DNA of 64,000 nucleotides from Citromicrobium sp. UBA3494 (GTDB lineage Bacteria; Pseudomonadota; Alphaproteobacteria; Sphingomonadales; Sphingomonadaceae), in NCBI GenBank assembly GCA_002377695.1, contig DFQH01000004.1, positions 186,001 to 250,000 of the forward strand. Reading direction: 5' to 3'. Of the stretch, positions 43,795 through 53,670 are shown piece after piece. Numbering within the stretch: position 1 is the first letter of the stretch; the number at the start of each line of letters is the position of its first letter. The position numbers and the translations under genes are program-made. The notes below the pieces were generated by a model. It saw nothing but the letters and a program-made list of their open reading frames with translations, made no database searches and was not told where the DNA came from.

Positions 43795-44490
43795 ATGGCG
43801 ACGCTTAGCAAGAAGCAGAAGACGCTGAACGAGAAGCTGGACGCGGAAAAGCTGTACACCTTCGACGAGGCGCTCAGCACGCTGCGCGAGCACAAGGCGA
43901 AGTTCGACGAGACCGTCGAAGTCGCGATGAACCTCGGCGTCGATCCGCGTCACGCGGACCAGATGGTTCGCGGCATGGTCGCGCTGCCTTCGGGCACCGG
44001 CAAGGACGTGAAGGTCGCCGTGTTCGCCAAGGGTGACAACGCCGACAAGGCGCTGGCCGCCGGTGCCGACAAGGTCGGTGCGGAAGACCTGATGGAAGAC
44101 ATGCAGGCCGGCAACCTCGATTACGACCGCGTGATCGCGACGCCCGACATGATGGGTGTCGTCGGCCGCCTCGGTAAGGTGCTGGGCCCCAAGGGCCTGA
44201 TGCCGAACCCGAAGCTTGGCACCGTGACCCCGAACGTGGAACAGGCCGTGAAGGACGCCAAGGGCGGCCAGGTCGAATTCCGCGTGGAAAAGCAGGGCAT
44301 CATCCACTCCGGCCTCGGCAAGCTTTCGTTCAAGGACGAAGACCTGAAGACCAACTTCAAGGCCTTCACCGACGCGATCGTCAAGGCGAAGCCCTCGGGC
44401 GCGAAGGGCAAGTACGTCAAGAAGGTCACGCTGACCTCCTCGATGGGCCCGGGCCTGAAGATCGACCTGGGTGAAGTCGAAGGCGCGTAA
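43795..44490 (+). CDS. rplA: 50S ribosomal protein L1
   Basis: A 231-residue L1 of the ribosomal stalk. Conserved stretches are [59 protein letters not shown] and [11 protein letters not shown]1 usually represses its own rplK-rplA mRNA by binding the leader. The operon ends here with a terminator, and rplJ-rplL are not in the window downstream. Confidence 0.97.
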   Translation: MATLSKKQKTLNEKLDAEKLYTFDEALSTLREHKAKFDETVEVAMNLGVDPRHADQMVRGMVALPSGTGKDVKVAVFAKGDNADKALAAGADKVGAEDLMEDMQAGNLDYDRVIATPDMMGVVGRLGKVLGPKGLMPNPKLGTVTPNVEQAVKDAKGGQVEFRVEKQGIIHSGLGKLSFKDEDLKTNFKAFTDAIVKAKPSGAKGKYVKKVTLTSSMGPGLKIDLGEVEGA

Positions 44491-44503
44491 TTCGTTTGGC
44501 CTC

Positions 44504-44550
44504 GAGCGCCAGCGGCTGCATCCGCAGCCTTGGCTAACGCGCTGACGCTC
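44504..44550. repeat. Nested palindrome downstream of rplA
   Basis: Outer arms (44504-44514 and 44540-44550) pair over 11 bases with one G-U. An inner hairpin GGCTGC/GCAGCC (44514-44529) sits between them. The structure precedes the terminator and does not itself have a T-tract. It may be a processing or stability element, or a mobile palindromic repeat. Confidence 0.5.
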
Positions 44551-44599
44551 CGGCTCCGGCCTTGCCAACCCTACGGGTCGGGTTCGCTAAAGATATGAG

Positions 44600-44630
44600 A
44601 GGGCCGGGGGAGCGATCCTCCGGCCCTTCT
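44600..44630. terminator. Terminator of rplK-rplA, shared with the convergent DUF2339 gene
   Basis: A 12-bp stem (44600-44611 with 44616-44627, one G-U) around a GCGA tetraloop is followed by TCTTCT. The convergent DUF2339 gene ends two bases later. Confidence 0.75.
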
Positions 44631-44631
44631 T

Positions 44632-47223
44632 CTATGCTTGGGCCGGCGCCTCGGATGTGTCGGACCTGAGCAGTCGGCTATAAATCCAGCCGATGCCGAT
44701 CAGGCTGAACCCGAGCGCCAGGAAGCTCGCCACGCGCAGAAGCCCGTCGAGCCCCGCCGCGTCGATCAGGAACACCTTGGCCACCGCGCCCAGCATCAGC
44801 ACCAGCGAACCCACGCGCCAGCGCCGCTGCTTGCGCCACCATCCCCAGGCGAGGAAGGCCAGCGCTACCACAATGCCCAGCAGCGAACGCAGCAGGTCTT
44901 CGCTCGCGCCCATCGGACTGGCAACGAGCACCGAGCCTGCGAAGGCCTGACGCAGGGTGCTGAGCACGAATCCCAGCGCGAGCGCCATCAGCACGACATC
45001 GCTCGCCAATCGACCCCGTGCGAAACCCGCCCGCTCGATCTCGCGACCGGCGAGCCATGCCGCGATCGCGCCGAGCGCGTAGGACGGAAGAAGCAGGTTG
45101 GCGAGCGGCCATGGCCCCACCGCCTGCGCATCCCAAAGTGGGTTGTGCAGCACCAAACCGAACACCACGAAGTGGGCGAGCGACAGCGCAACCAACGCGC
45201 GCCCGGTCCACACCGCCCAGCTTGCCGCGCGCGCAGACCCAACAGCCACCAGCGCGAAACCCGCAGCAAGCAGCAGCGCCTGCCACCCCGTCCGCTCCAG
45301 CAGGCCCTGCGCCGCGAAGGCCTGCGGATCGGATAGCGGGAACAGCTGGCGATAGGCGATGTGTGCGATAATGACGGCCAGCGCGATTGCCGAGCCAGCG
45401 GTGATCAGTCGCAGCTCGCGCAGCCGTCCGTCCAGCCGCCAGGACAGAAGGGCCGTGAGCAGCGCCACCGGTAGCAAACGGTTGGCGAGCATTGTCGGCA
45501 AGGGAAGCTCGCTTGCCGCGGCGGGCATCCCGACAAATGCCGGAGCAAGTGCGGAAGACCATGCGGCTATGGTCGGGATGGCCCAACCCGCCGCGATGCC
45601 GAGGATCGCAAGCGCGGCGTGGTGCCACCTTGGGAGGGCGAACAGGCACACGCTCGCCGCCACCGCCAGCGACCAGACGATCGCGGTGTTCGGTACGAGC
45701 GTGAGCAGCGCGAGATAGACGATCAGCGCGATTGCCGCGCCGTGGCCCCATTCGTGGCGCTCGCTCCTCGCGACCGTGCGGCCGATCGCTGCGGCGGCAA
45801 CCGCCAGCGCGCCGAGCGCGACAATGCCCATGGCAAGCAGAACCTGCGCGCCTTGACCCTCGTGGAATTGCCAGATCGCGACCACGGCGAGCGCGGGCGG
45901 CACCGCTATGGCCTGCCAGCGGTCCTCTTCCCCCGCGCGTCTCAATCGGGCGAGCGCGATGGGGATCGCCGCAGTCAGCACTGCGATGCCTGTCGCGATC
46001 ACCACGAAATCGCGCGCCGGTGCATCCCACCAAGCAAGCATCAGCAGTGCAAGCGCCGCTGCGAAGCCGCTGCCGCGCCGGATTGCCGGTTCGCGCCAGC
46101 CCAGCACGGCGAGCGCGATAAGCAACAGCAGATAGAGCCCCCAGGCGAGCAGGCTGAATTCGTTCAAAGCCAGCAGCATCGCCAGCTGGATGCTCGCGAG
46201 CGCGGCGGCCGCCGTGTAGCTCCACGAAGCCGATTGCGATCCGCGCAGCGCGATTACCGGAACGGCAGCGCCCAGCACGACGAGGTACAGACCCGTTGCG
46301 ACGAAATCCCGCGTGGCGACCGGCATTGCCGACAGGACGAGCGCCCCCCAGCCGAACCCGCCGAGCAAGGCGACGAGCCCCAGCCATGCTGCGCCCATCC
46401 GCTGGCCGGTATAGGCGATCCCCGCCGCCAGCAGCGCGAGGTAGAAGGTGAGCAGCGGCAGGTTGGGGTCTTCGCTGGAAATCATGGCGGGAGTCGCAAA
46501 CCCGCCCACCAGCCCCAGCAGTGCGGTCGGCAGGCCGAAGCGGAAGGCAAGCCCCAGCGCCAGTGCGGTGACCAGCGCCAGCCCGCCAAACGCGGCCCCT
46601 GCGCCGATCAGCGCGTAGACCGATCCAGCAAGGTAGAATGCAGCATAGAGCGTCGCCAGCCCGGCCCCTGCAAGTGCCTGGCGCACGCGCGGATCGGCCA
46701 GCCGCGCTTCGATACGGTGGGCGAGCTCCGCTGCCATCAGCAGTGCGATCCCGAAGGCGAAGCTCGCCGCCACCCGCACCGGCGGGGTCATCAGCCCGCT
46801 TTCGATCGCCAGCCGCACGAGGAAGATGCCCCCGATGGCGAGCGTGATCCCACCCGCCCAGATCGGCAGGCGCCGTCCGAACAGCTCTTCGAAATCGAGA
46901 CCGCCGCGAGTGTCGGGCTCGTCATATCCGATTTCGGGCGACGGCGGGGCCGCCTCGCGCGGTTCGTCCGCCACAGGGTCTGCCGGTGCGGTGGGGTCGA
47001 CCGCGGCGGGCTGCGATCGCGTGACATCTGTCGGGGCGTCGGCGGGCGCAGTGGGGCGCGTCCGCTCATGCCGATCCGGCTGACCAGCTTCGTGCAATCG
47101 CCACTCGAGCGCATGCAACCGCTCTTCGAGCGCGCCTTGCGAGGCGCGCAGGGCCTTGAGCTGGGACCAGAGCCAGGCGACCACTGCGCCAAGCACGACT
47201 ATCAGCAAAGCTTCCAAGCGCAC
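44632..47223 (-). CDS. DUF2339 polytopic membrane protein
   Basis: An 863-residue protein. It has a short N-terminal helix, a proline/alanine-rich linker (about 45-100) containing a possible coiled coil (ASQGALEERLHALEWRLHEA), then a GGLDFEELFGRRLPIWAGG motif. About 24 or more hydrophobic helices fill the rest. DUF2339 proteins are among the most membrane-dense bacterial proteins and have no assigned function, though envelope or cell-wall roles have been suggested. It is the first gene of a minus-strand run with the acetyltransferase, but the 50-base gap leaves co-transcription uncertain. Confidence 0.85.
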   Translation of the reverse strand: MRLEALLIVVLGAVVAWLWSQLKALRASQGALEERLHALEWRLHEAGQPDRHERTRPTAPADAPTDVTRSQPAAVDPTAPADPVADEPREAAPPSPEIGYDEPDTRGGLDFEELFGRRLPIWAGGITLAIGGIFLVRLAIESGLMTPPVRVAASFAFGIALLMAAELAHRIEARLADPRVRQALAGAGLATLYAAFYLAGSVYALIGAGAAFGGLALVTALALGLAFRFGLPTALLGLVGGFATPAMISSEDPNLPLLTFYLALLAAGIAYTGQRMGAAWLGLVALLGGFGWGALVLSAMPVATRDFVATGLYLVVLGAAVPVIALRGSQSASWSYTAAAALASIQLAMLLALNEFSLLAWGLYLLLLIALAVLGWREPAIRRGSGFAAALALLMLAWWDAPARDFVVIATGIAVLTAAIPIALARLRRAGEEDRWQAIAVPPALAVVAIWQFHEGQGAQVLLAMGIVALGALAVAAAAIGRTVARSERHEWGHGAAIALIVYLALLTLVPNTAIVWSLAVAASVCLFALPRWHHAALAILGIAAGWAIPTIAAWSSALAPAFVGMPAAASELPLPTMLANRLLPVALLTALLSWRLDGRLRELRLITAGSAIALAVIIAHIAYRQLFPLSDPQAFAAQGLLERTGWQALLLAAGFALVAVGSARAASWAVWTGRALVALSLAHFVVFGLVLHNPLWDAQAVGPWPLANLLLPSYALGAIAAWLAGREIERAGFARGRLASDVVLMALALGFVLSTLRQAFAGSVLVASPMGASEDLLRSLLGIVVALAFLAWGWWRKQRRWRVGSLVLMLGAVAKVFLIDAAGLDGLLRVASFLALGFSLIGIGWIYSRLLRSDTSEAPAQA

Positions 47224-47272
47224 GACCCCCTAGGGCAATTGTGCTAGCGAGTTCGGCGGCGCGCGCAAGCTC

Positions 47273-48187
47273 TCAAGCGCGCAGCAGTTTCCTTGCCGAC
47301 GCCAACGATTGCCGGGCTTGCACAAGCGCCTTCGCATGCGCCACGCCCGCATCGAAGCCCGCGCGCGCGCCCAGCAGCACCCGGTTGGCCAGCGTCCGCC
47401 GCAGCAGCACGAACGAACAGCACGCGACGCTGTTCGTGCCGAACAGCGCCTTGTGCGCGCCATCGCCTTCGGTGAAGTCGAAGAAGCGAAACCGCTCTTC
47501 CGCGAACAGCATGCGCAGCGCTTCCATCTGGAGTACGGTTCCGGGCGAAAGCTGCGCGTGGGCAGGGTCGTATCCCAGATGCGCGTAGACCAGCGTCTGT
47601 CCGCGAACGGGCAGGGAGAGGTAGGCGACCGGTTCGCCGCGCAGGAACAGCAGGAAGCACCGCATGCGCCCCGCCGCTGCCTCGGCCAGCATCTCATCGC
47701 GCGCGGCATCGCCGTCTGGCAGCCCGGCGTCGAGCAGTCGCGCCTGGTAGGTCTTTCCGGACAGAGGAAGCGCGAGCTGGAGAAAGTGCTCGACCTCCAC
47801 CGCCGTGGTGTAGGCGCGGATATCCAGCGCGCCGCCATCCGTCTGGGCGAACTTCCTCGCCTTGCGCCGCAACGTGCCGCGCGTCTTGCCGGAGAAACGG
47901 GCGAGGTAATCCTCGAAGCTGCCATCCATCGCGATGTAGTGGCGGTGGAATTCCTCCCGCGCACCCGCGATGTGGTCCGGAAAGGCGGCGACAATCTGTC
48001 GCTCCATGGCGAGCGGGGCTGACAGCACCCTGATCCCGTCGCAGTGCGGGTTATCCAATGGTCGCGTTGGCGCAATGCCTGCCAGGGCTTCCTCCAGCGA
48101 GAACGCGAAGGGATCGAGCACCCGGTCGATCGTGAATAGCCGGCGGGCCCCGATCGTGAACGCGATCTGGGTACTTTCGGCTGCCAT
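47273..48187 (-). CDS. GNAT-like acetyltransferase (FemAB/BioF2 type)
   Basis: A 304-residue protein resembling the acetyltransferase domain found in exopolysaccharide and peptidoglycan-branching proteins (GNAT_acetyltr_6/FemAB-like). Stretches include LARFSGKTRGTLRRKARKF, MRCFLLFLRGEPVAYLSLP, LGYDPAHAQLSPGTVLQMEAL and FDFTEGDGAHKALFGT, the last typical of these enzymes. The ATG at 48187 overlaps the stop of the deacetylase gene (TAATG), so longer starts were rejected. The pair probably modifies a cell-surface polysaccharide or lipid. Confidence 0.78.
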   Translation of the reverse strand: MAAESTQIAFTIGARRLFTIDRVLDPFAFSLEEALAGIAPTRPLDNPHCDGIRVLSAPLAMERQIVAAFPDHIAGAREEFHRHYIAMDGSFEDYLARFSGKTRGTLRRKARKFAQTDGGALDIRAYTTAVEVEHFLQLALPLSGKTYQARLLDAGLPDGDAARDEMLAEAAAGRMRCFLLFLRGEPVAYLSLPVRGQTLVYAHLGYDPAHAQLSPGTVLQMEALRMLFAEERFRFFDFTEGDGAHKALFGTNSVACCSFVLLRRTLANRVLLGARAGFDAGVAHAKALVQARQSLASARKLLRA

Positions 48188-49164
48188 TACAGCGCACCGT
48201 AAAGAGTGTTCGATACGGCCTGCTCGGCATAACGCAGGCCCACCGCAATCGTGCTGGCGGGCACCGGGCGCGGCATTTCGGCGCGGTCGAAAACCTTCAC
48301 CGGTGGAGATTGTGCGAAGTCGGCGGTCCATATCCCGTCGATATCCTGCAAGGCCCTGCACAATCCCTCGAACCGCGCGCGGACCACCTTGTTCACGGCC
48401 AGGCTGCGGCGGTTGATCAGTTCGAAACTGTGCGAAACCAGTGTGAAGCAGGTCATCCGCCCGTCGCGCGCATGAAGCAGGGCCGCGCGCATTTCCTTGA
48501 GCGAGAGGGCGGTGATCTGGGCGTGCCGCAGCCGTCCGCCAAGATCACCCACGCATGAGACGGGCACCTCGATAATGCCTTCGTACAGAAGGGGCTGGGT
48601 ATCGGTGGCGCGCAGATCCAGCGCGCTGTCGCCGCCCACGATTCCGGGCGTGTGGCTGCTGTCGTAATACAGGCCGATTTCGCGTAGCGCGCGCAAGGTG
48701 TCTCTGTTCGCACCGTAATTGCCTGCGCGAAAGGCGACCGGATCCGGCGCGCCGGCGGCAACCAGCGTATCGCGAGCCCATTCGAGGATGCGGCACTGCT
48801 CCTCGAAGGCGAAATCCTTGATATTGCGTCCTTCGAGGCCGACGAACGGCCCGCCCGACGGTGCGAATTTGAGCCACTCCGTATGGCAGTGAAGCTGCAC
48901 GTCCTGCCCTGCCGCAAGGATCGGCGCGACCACGTCCTCTATCGCGGCGACGCCCCACACAAGCGCAGGCATCGGATCGACGAAGAAGACCGCGCGCTGG
49001 CCATAGCGTTTCAGCAGCTCGAGCTTGTGCGTGATACCCGCCGGGCCATCGGGCGTGAGACAGGCGATAGAGCGCGCGAAGTTTTCCGCCCGATCGACCG
49101 GGCAGGGGCTGTTCGCCAGGGCCGAGGAGTACTCGGTATCGATGGTCAGGTAGACGCTCGTCAT
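48187..49164 (-). CDS. Polysaccharide deacetylase-like (NodB-type) protein
   Basis: A 325-residue protein starting VYLTIDTEYSS, the position of the catalytic aspartate pair in NodB-type deacetylases. QLHCHTEWLKF carries the metal-binding histidines and FRAGNYGANRDTLRAL follows as in the family. No signal peptide is visible, so it may act in the cytoplasm. It is translationally coupled to the acetyltransferase gene. The exact substrate is unknown. Confidence 0.8.
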   Translation of the reverse strand: MTSVYLTIDTEYSSALANSPCPVDRAENFARSIACLTPDGPAGITHKLELLKRYGQRAVFFVDPMPALVWGVAAIEDVVAPILAAGQDVQLHCHTEWLKFAPSGGPFVGLEGRNIKDFAFEEQCRILEWARDTLVAAGAPDPVAFRAGNYGANRDTLRALREIGLYYDSSHTPGIVGGDSALDLRATDTQPLLYEGIIEVPVSCVGDLGGRLRHAQITALSLKEMRAALLHARDGRMTCFTLVSHSFELINRRSLAVNKVVRARFEGLCRALQDIDGIWTADFAQSPPVKVFDRAEMPRPVPASTIAVGLRYAEQAVSNTLYGAL

Positions 49165-49223
49165 GACACCGCAGCGGTAGCACTACGGAGTTAATACGCG
49201 GTTCGCCTCTGTCGCTGCCTTGC

Positions 49224-49982
49224 TCAGATGCCGCCCGAGACCGGCGGATAGCCGGCGTCTGTCAGTGCTTCGCGCAGGTCCTTCGCGCAGGCCGCCAGCG
49301 CGCTCGCATCGGTCGACCGGATGACGAAATTGGCCCCGACCTTGCCTTCCCGGAAGAAGGGGTAGCTGCCGATCTGGCACTGGTCGTGGCGTTTCACCAC
49401 TTCGCGCAGGAGTCCCGCCACCTCGCTCTCGGCGGTCCAGCAGCCCATCGTTTCGCTTTGCAGAGGCGCGCCGCCTTCCAGCGTGCCGGTCAGCGCGTCG
49501 AGCATGCCTGCCGTGATATGCGGCACGCCCGCCATCAGGTAGATCGTACCGATGCGGATACCCGGCGCGCCGGACATGCGATTGGGGATCAGCTCTGCCC
49601 CTTCGGGAACGCGCGCCATGCGCAGGCGATCTTCGGTCAGTCCGCCCGGTTTGTCCGCATAATAGCGTTCCAGCGTGGCGCGCGCTTCGGGATGGACCAC
49701 CACGCCCACGCCAAGCGCGGCGGCAACCGCGTCCACCGTGATATCGTCGTGCGTGGGGCCGATGCCGCCGGTGGTGAAGAGATAATCGTTGCGTTCGCGC
49801 AGCGTGTTCACCGCCTCAACGATCCGGTCTTCCTCGTCCGGTACGACGCGCACCTCGGCCAGGCGGATGCCCTGCACCTGCAGCCATTCGGCCACCTGCG
49901 CGATATTCTTGTCGTGCGTGCGGCCGGACAGGATTTCGTCGCCGATAACGACGAGCGCGGCGGTCCAGATACGATCGGTCAT
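49224..49982 (-). CDS. CinA/MoaB-like molybdopterin-binding domain protein
   Basis: A 252-residue protein of the competence/damage-inducible CinA N-terminal (MoCF_biosynth) type. Motifs are VVIGDEILSGRTHDKN, FTTGGIGPTHDDITVDAV and LPxxSGAPGI-like NRMSGAPGIRIGTIYLMAGVP. It lacks the C-terminal amidohydrolase part of full CinA, as is common in this group. It could be a nucleotide pyrophosphatase, but this is inferred from relatives. The ATG at 49982 was preferred to one 21 codons earlier, which would overlap the monooxygenase gene. Confidence 0.83.
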   Translation of the reverse strand: MTDRIWTAALVVIGDEILSGRTHDKNIAQVAEWLQVQGIRLAEVRVVPDEEDRIVEAVNTLRERNDYLFTTGGIGPTHDDITVDAVAAALGVGVVVHPEARATLERYYADKPGGLTEDRLRMARVPEGAELIPNRMSGAPGIRIGTIYLMAGVPHITAGMLDALTGTLEGGAPLQSETMGCWTAESEVAGLLREVVKRHDQCQIGSYPFFREGKVGANFVIRSTDASALAACAKDLREALTDAGYPPVSGGI

Positions 49983-50001
49983 GGAAAAAGGGCTCGCGTT
50001 C

Positions 50002-51528
50002 TCAGGTTGGGCTGCGCGCGGTGCTGGAAGGTGCCGGTGCCGCATGATCGTCCGGCGCGTGGCTCACGCCCTTGAAATGCAGGATGCCGTCGTCGATCGG
50101 GTCGCGCTTCATCTGCTTGCGGTCGACCCGGTAGTCCTGGTTGAGCCGCCAGGGGAAGGAAACCGCATTCCTCGGCATGATCGCCTTGGATCGCTGGATA
50201 TACCCGGACGAGAAATCGAAGATGTCGTCCTCCTCAAGCGCGTCATCCTCCGCCTGGCTGAGCGCGGGCACCGCGATATCGGCGCCTTTCTCGTCCATCA
50301 GGTTGAGCACTTCGCACACGTATGCCGCATTGAGGTCGGCCCGCAAAGTCCAGCTGGCATTGAGATAGCCGAACACCACCGCCAGGTTCGGCAGGTTCGA
50401 GAACATACAGCCCTTGTAATAGAAGCGCTGCGCGAAATCGACGGGCTCTCCATCGACCGAGACCGCGATCTTGCCCGCTACGGCAAGCTTCAGGCCGGTC
50501 GCGGTGACGAGGATGTCGGCCGGTATCTCCCGCCCGTCCTCCAGCACGACCCCGTCTTTCGCGAAACGCGCGATGCGACCCGTGACGACGTCTGCCTTGC
50601 CGCTCTTGATCGCTTCGAACAGGTCCGCATCGGGCACCAGGCACAGGCGCTGATCCCACGGATCGTAGGGCGGGGTGAAAGCGGCCGCATCGTACTTGTC
50701 GCCCAGGTTCTCCCGCATCTTCCTGGTCAGAAAGTCCTTCACCTTCTCGGGCCGGGTCTGGGCGCGTTTGAAGGCGACATCCTGCAACACCACGTTCTTC
50801 CAGCGCGTGATCTTGTAGGCCACGCGTTCGGGCAGGATCTTGCGCAGGGTGTTGGCCAGTCCATCGCGCGCAGGACGGCTGAACATCCAGGTGGGCGTGC
50901 GCTGAAGCATGGTGACCTTCGCCGCGTGCCTGGCCATCGAAGGCACGATGGTGACCGCGGTCGCGCCCGATCCGATCACCACGACGTTCTTGCCATCGTA
51001 GGCGAGGTCTTCGGGCCAGAATTGCGGGTGAACCACTTTCCCGGCGAACTCGCCCAGTTCGAAGCCCGGATCGTAGGGTTCGTCGTAGTCGTAGTAGCCC
51101 GATCCCAGGTACAGCCAGTTGGCGGTCAGCCGCTTGCGTTCGCCCTCGCCGGTTACGACGGTGACGATCCAGCGCGCGCTCGCGCTGTCGAAATCGGCGG
51201 TTTCGACGCACATGCCGAAACGGATGTTCTTGCGGATGCCGCGTTCGTCCACGATGCGGTGGAGGTAGTCGAGGATCGCGGGCCCATCCGCGATGCTCTT
51301 TTCATGCCGCCATGGTTCGAAGATGAAGCCCAGCGTGTGCATGTCGCTGTCCGACCGCACGCCGGGGTAACGGAACAGGTCCCAGGTGCCGCCGACGTTG
51401 TCGCGCCTTTCCAGGATCGCGTAGCGCTTGCCGGGGCACATTTCCTCCATATGGGCGGCCATGCCGATCCCCGAGATGCCCGCGCCGACGATCAGCACGT
51501 CGAAATCACTGTCTTTGTTGTCCATCAT
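50002..51528 (-). CDS. Flavin-containing monooxygenase, Baeyer-Villiger type
   Basis: A 508-residue FAD/NADPH enzyme. It has an FAD-binding GAGISGIGMA near the N terminus, the Baeyer-Villiger fingerprint F-x-G-x-x-x-H-x-x-x-W as FAGKVVHPQFWP near residue 170, and the NADPH-site GSGATAVTIVPS. These enzymes oxidise ketones to esters or lactones, and the natural substrate is not evident. The start could be either of two adjacent ATGs (51528 or 51525). It lies 19 bases upstream of the CinA-like gene. Confidence 0.87.
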   Translation of the reverse strand: MMDNKDSDFDVLIVGAGISGIGMAAHMEEMCPGKRYAILERRDNVGGTWDLFRYPGVRSDSDMHTLGFIFEPWRHEKSIADGPAILDYLHRIVDERGIRKNIRFGMCVETADFDSASARWIVTVVTGEGERKRLTANWLYLGSGYYDYDEPYDPGFELGEFAGKVVHPQFWPEDLAYDGKNVVVIGSGATAVTIVPSMARHAAKVTMLQRTPTWMFSRPARDGLANTLRKILPERVAYKITRWKNVVLQDVAFKRAQTRPEKVKDFLTRKMRENLGDKYDAAAFTPPYDPWDQRLCLVPDADLFEAIKSGKADVVTGRIARFAKDGVVLEDGREIPADILVTATGLKLAVAGKIAVSVDGEPVDFAQRFYYKGCMFSNLPNLAVVFGYLNASWTLRADLNAAYVCEVLNLMDEKGADIAVPALSQAEDDALEEDDIFDFSSGYIQRSKAIMPRNAVSFPWRLNQDYRVDRKQMKRDPIDDGILHFKGVSHAPDDHAAPAPSSTARSPT

Positions 51529-51651
51529 CGCCGCCTGTCCATCGGGCCACTCTCCGTATCGCATCGCAACCTATCGCAAGGCCGCGCCATTGGCGAGGGT
51601 GCCTTTCTCCGGTGGCTGACGCGCGGGCGAAGTCAGGCTAGGGCGGCGGAC

Positions 51652-53670
51652 ATGCATGCTCGTATCCTTCGTCTTCCCGTGATTTTCTGCCTGTGTATTC
51701 CCGCGCCGCTCTTGGCGCAGGGCGAGGAGGAACCCGCCGATCCACTGATAATCGTCACCGGGCAGGGGCTGCCCGATACGCCGGCGAGCCCTGCTTACGG
51801 CACCGTCGAGATCGATCGCGAGAGCGTGCTGACCGTGCCTTCCGGCCGGATCGAGGAGGCGTTGGCGGACGTCGCGGGTTTTCAGCAGTTCCGCCGGTCC
51901 GACAGCCGGTCCTCCAACCCGACCGCGCAGGGGGTGACGCTGCGTGCACTGGGCGGGAACGCAACGAGCCGCGCGCTTGTGACGCTCGACGGCGTGCCGG
52001 TGGCGGACCCGTTCTTCGGATATGTCCCGTTCGCGGCGCTGATTCCCGAGCAGGTCGGACGGATCGCGGTGACACGCGGCGGCGGCTCGGGCCCCTTCGG
52101 GGCAGGCGCACTGGCCGGGAGAATCGCGATCGAAAGCCTTGCTCCGCAAGCGCAAACCCCGCTGGCCGCGAGCGTGCTGGCAAACGATCGCGGCGGGACG
52201 GAGGCTGCGAGCAGTTTCTCCGCTCCGCTCGGCCGTGGCTACGCCACCGGCGCACTGCGCTGGGATCGCGGTCCGGGCTTCTACACCGCGCCCGAAAGCC
52301 AGCGCGTCCCTGCCAGCGTGCCCGCGCGGTTCGATAGCGTGTCGGGCCAGCTGCGCGCCGTCGCTCCGCTGTCGGACGATCTCGAACTGCAGGCGCGCGT
52401 CCTCGCCTTCGACGATGCGCGCACGCTGCGTTTCGAGGGGGCGGAGAGTTCGGCCAGCGGGCAGGACTACAGCATCCGAGTGGTCGGGCGCGGGGCTTGG
52501 CAGGTCGATGCGCTGGGCTATGTGCAGGCGCGCAACTTCTCCAACATCGTCGTCAGTTCCAGTCGCTTCGTTCCGGTGCTCGACCAGCGAAACACACCTT
52601 CGACCGGGCTGGGCGGCAAGATCGAGGTGCGCCCTCCGGTGGGTGATGCGCACACCTTGCGGCTGGGCGTGGACTACCGCCGGGCCGAGGGCGAATTGCA
52701 GGAAACGCCGATCAGCGCCTTCACCGGACAGATCACCGCCCGGCGCCGTGCGGGGGGTGCCACCAGCGATCTGGGTCTCTTCATAGAGGACGACTGGCAG
52801 GTAGGACAGCTGATCCTGACCGGCGGTTTGCGCGCGGACCGGACCACCATCGTCGACGGCTTCTTCCGCGAGACCGATGCGAACGGCGCCATCGCGGTCG
52901 ACAACCGCTTCGCCGACCGCAGCGACTGGTCGCTGACCTGGCGCGCGGGCGCGCTGCTGCGGGCCAGCCCCACGCTCGATCTGCGCGCGGCCGCCTATAG
53001 CGGGCTGCGGCTGCCGACCCTGAACGAGCTGTACCGCCCCTTCGTGGTCTTCCCCGTGGTGACGCAGGCCAATGCTGGCCTCGCCAACGAGGAACTGCGC
53101 GGGTTCGAGGGCGGCATCGACTGGCGGCCTGCGGAGGGCATCGAGCTCTCGCTTACCGCGTTCGACAACCGGCTGGAGAACGCCATCGCCAACGTCACGC
53201 TGGGGGCGAACCTGCGCCAGCGCCAGAACCTGCCTGCCATCGAGACGCGCGGGATCGAGGCGGGGTTGCGGGCGACGCGCGGCCCGATCCGGTTCATTGC
53301 CAGCCTGTCGTACTCCGACCCCCGGATCGAGGGCGAGGGGGCCTCGCTCGCGCTCGACGGCAATGCCCCGCCGCAAAGCCCGCGCTGGATGGCGGCGGCG
53401 AGCCTGGCTTACACGCCTTCCGCGAATACGCTCGTATCGCTCAGTCTACGTCATGTCGGCGATCAGTTCGAGGACGATCAGGAAAGCGAAGTGCTACCCG
53501 CCTTCACCACGCTGGGGGCCTACGCGCAGGTTCCGCTGGCAGGAAAGCTCGATCTTGTGCTTCGCGCCGAGAACCTGTTCGATGAGGAGATCGTTACGCG
53601 GGTTTCGGGCGGCGATGTGGACCTCGGGGCGCCGCGCACGCTGTGGGCGGGCCTGCGCTACGGCTTCTGA
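51652..53670 (+). CDS. TonB-dependent receptor (third in window)
   Basis: A 672-residue outer-membrane receptor with a signal peptide (MHARILRLPVIFCLCIPAPL), a TonB box-like PLIIVTGQG, a plug domain (RIEEALADVAGFQQFRRS, ALVTLDGVPVADPFFGYVPF, VGRIAVTRGGGSGPFGAGAL) and a barrel ending RTLWAGLRYGF. The length is short among TonB receptors, closer to vitamin or siderophore receptors, but no ligand can be assigned. The open frame extends far upstream over the opposite-strand monooxygenase and that part was rejected. The 3' end overlaps the convergent DUF421 gene by 13 bases. Confidence 0.88.
   Translation: MHARILRLPVIFCLCIPAPLLAQGEEEPADPLIIVTGQGLPDTPASPAYGTVEIDRESVLTVPSGRIEEALADVAGFQQFRRSDSRSSNPTAQGVTLRALGGNATSRALVTLDGVPVADPFFGYVPFAALIPEQVGRIAVTRGGGSGPFGAGALAGRIAIESLAPQAQTPLAASVLANDRGGTEAASSFSAPLGRGYATGALRWDRGPGFYTAPESQRVPASVPARFDSVSGQLRAVAPLSDDLELQARVLAFDDARTLRFEGAESSASGQDYSIRVVGRGAWQVDALGYVQARNFSNIVVSSSRFVPVLDQRNTPSTGLGGKIEVRPPVGDAHTLRLGVDYRRAEGELQETPISAFTGQITARRRAGGATSDLGLFIEDDWQVGQLILTGGLRADRTTIVDGFFRETDANGAIAVDNRFADRSDWSLTWRAGALLRASPTLDLRAAAYSGLRLPTLNELYRPFVVFPVVTQANAGLANEELRGFEGGIDWRPAEGIELSLTAFDNRLENAIANVTLGANLRQRQNLPAIETRGIEAGLRATRGPIRFIASLSYSDPRIEGEGASLALDGNAPPQSPRWMAAASLAYTPSANTLVSLSLRHVGDQFEDDQESEVLPAFTTLGAYAQVPLAGKLDLVLRAENLFDEEIVTRVSGGDVDLGAPRTLWAGLRYGF

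Noticed and set aside
49789..51651. A 1293-codon frame that would extend the third TonB receptor upstream
   Set aside because: The first 620 codons run opposite to the monooxygenase and lack any similarity. The signal peptide begins at 51652.
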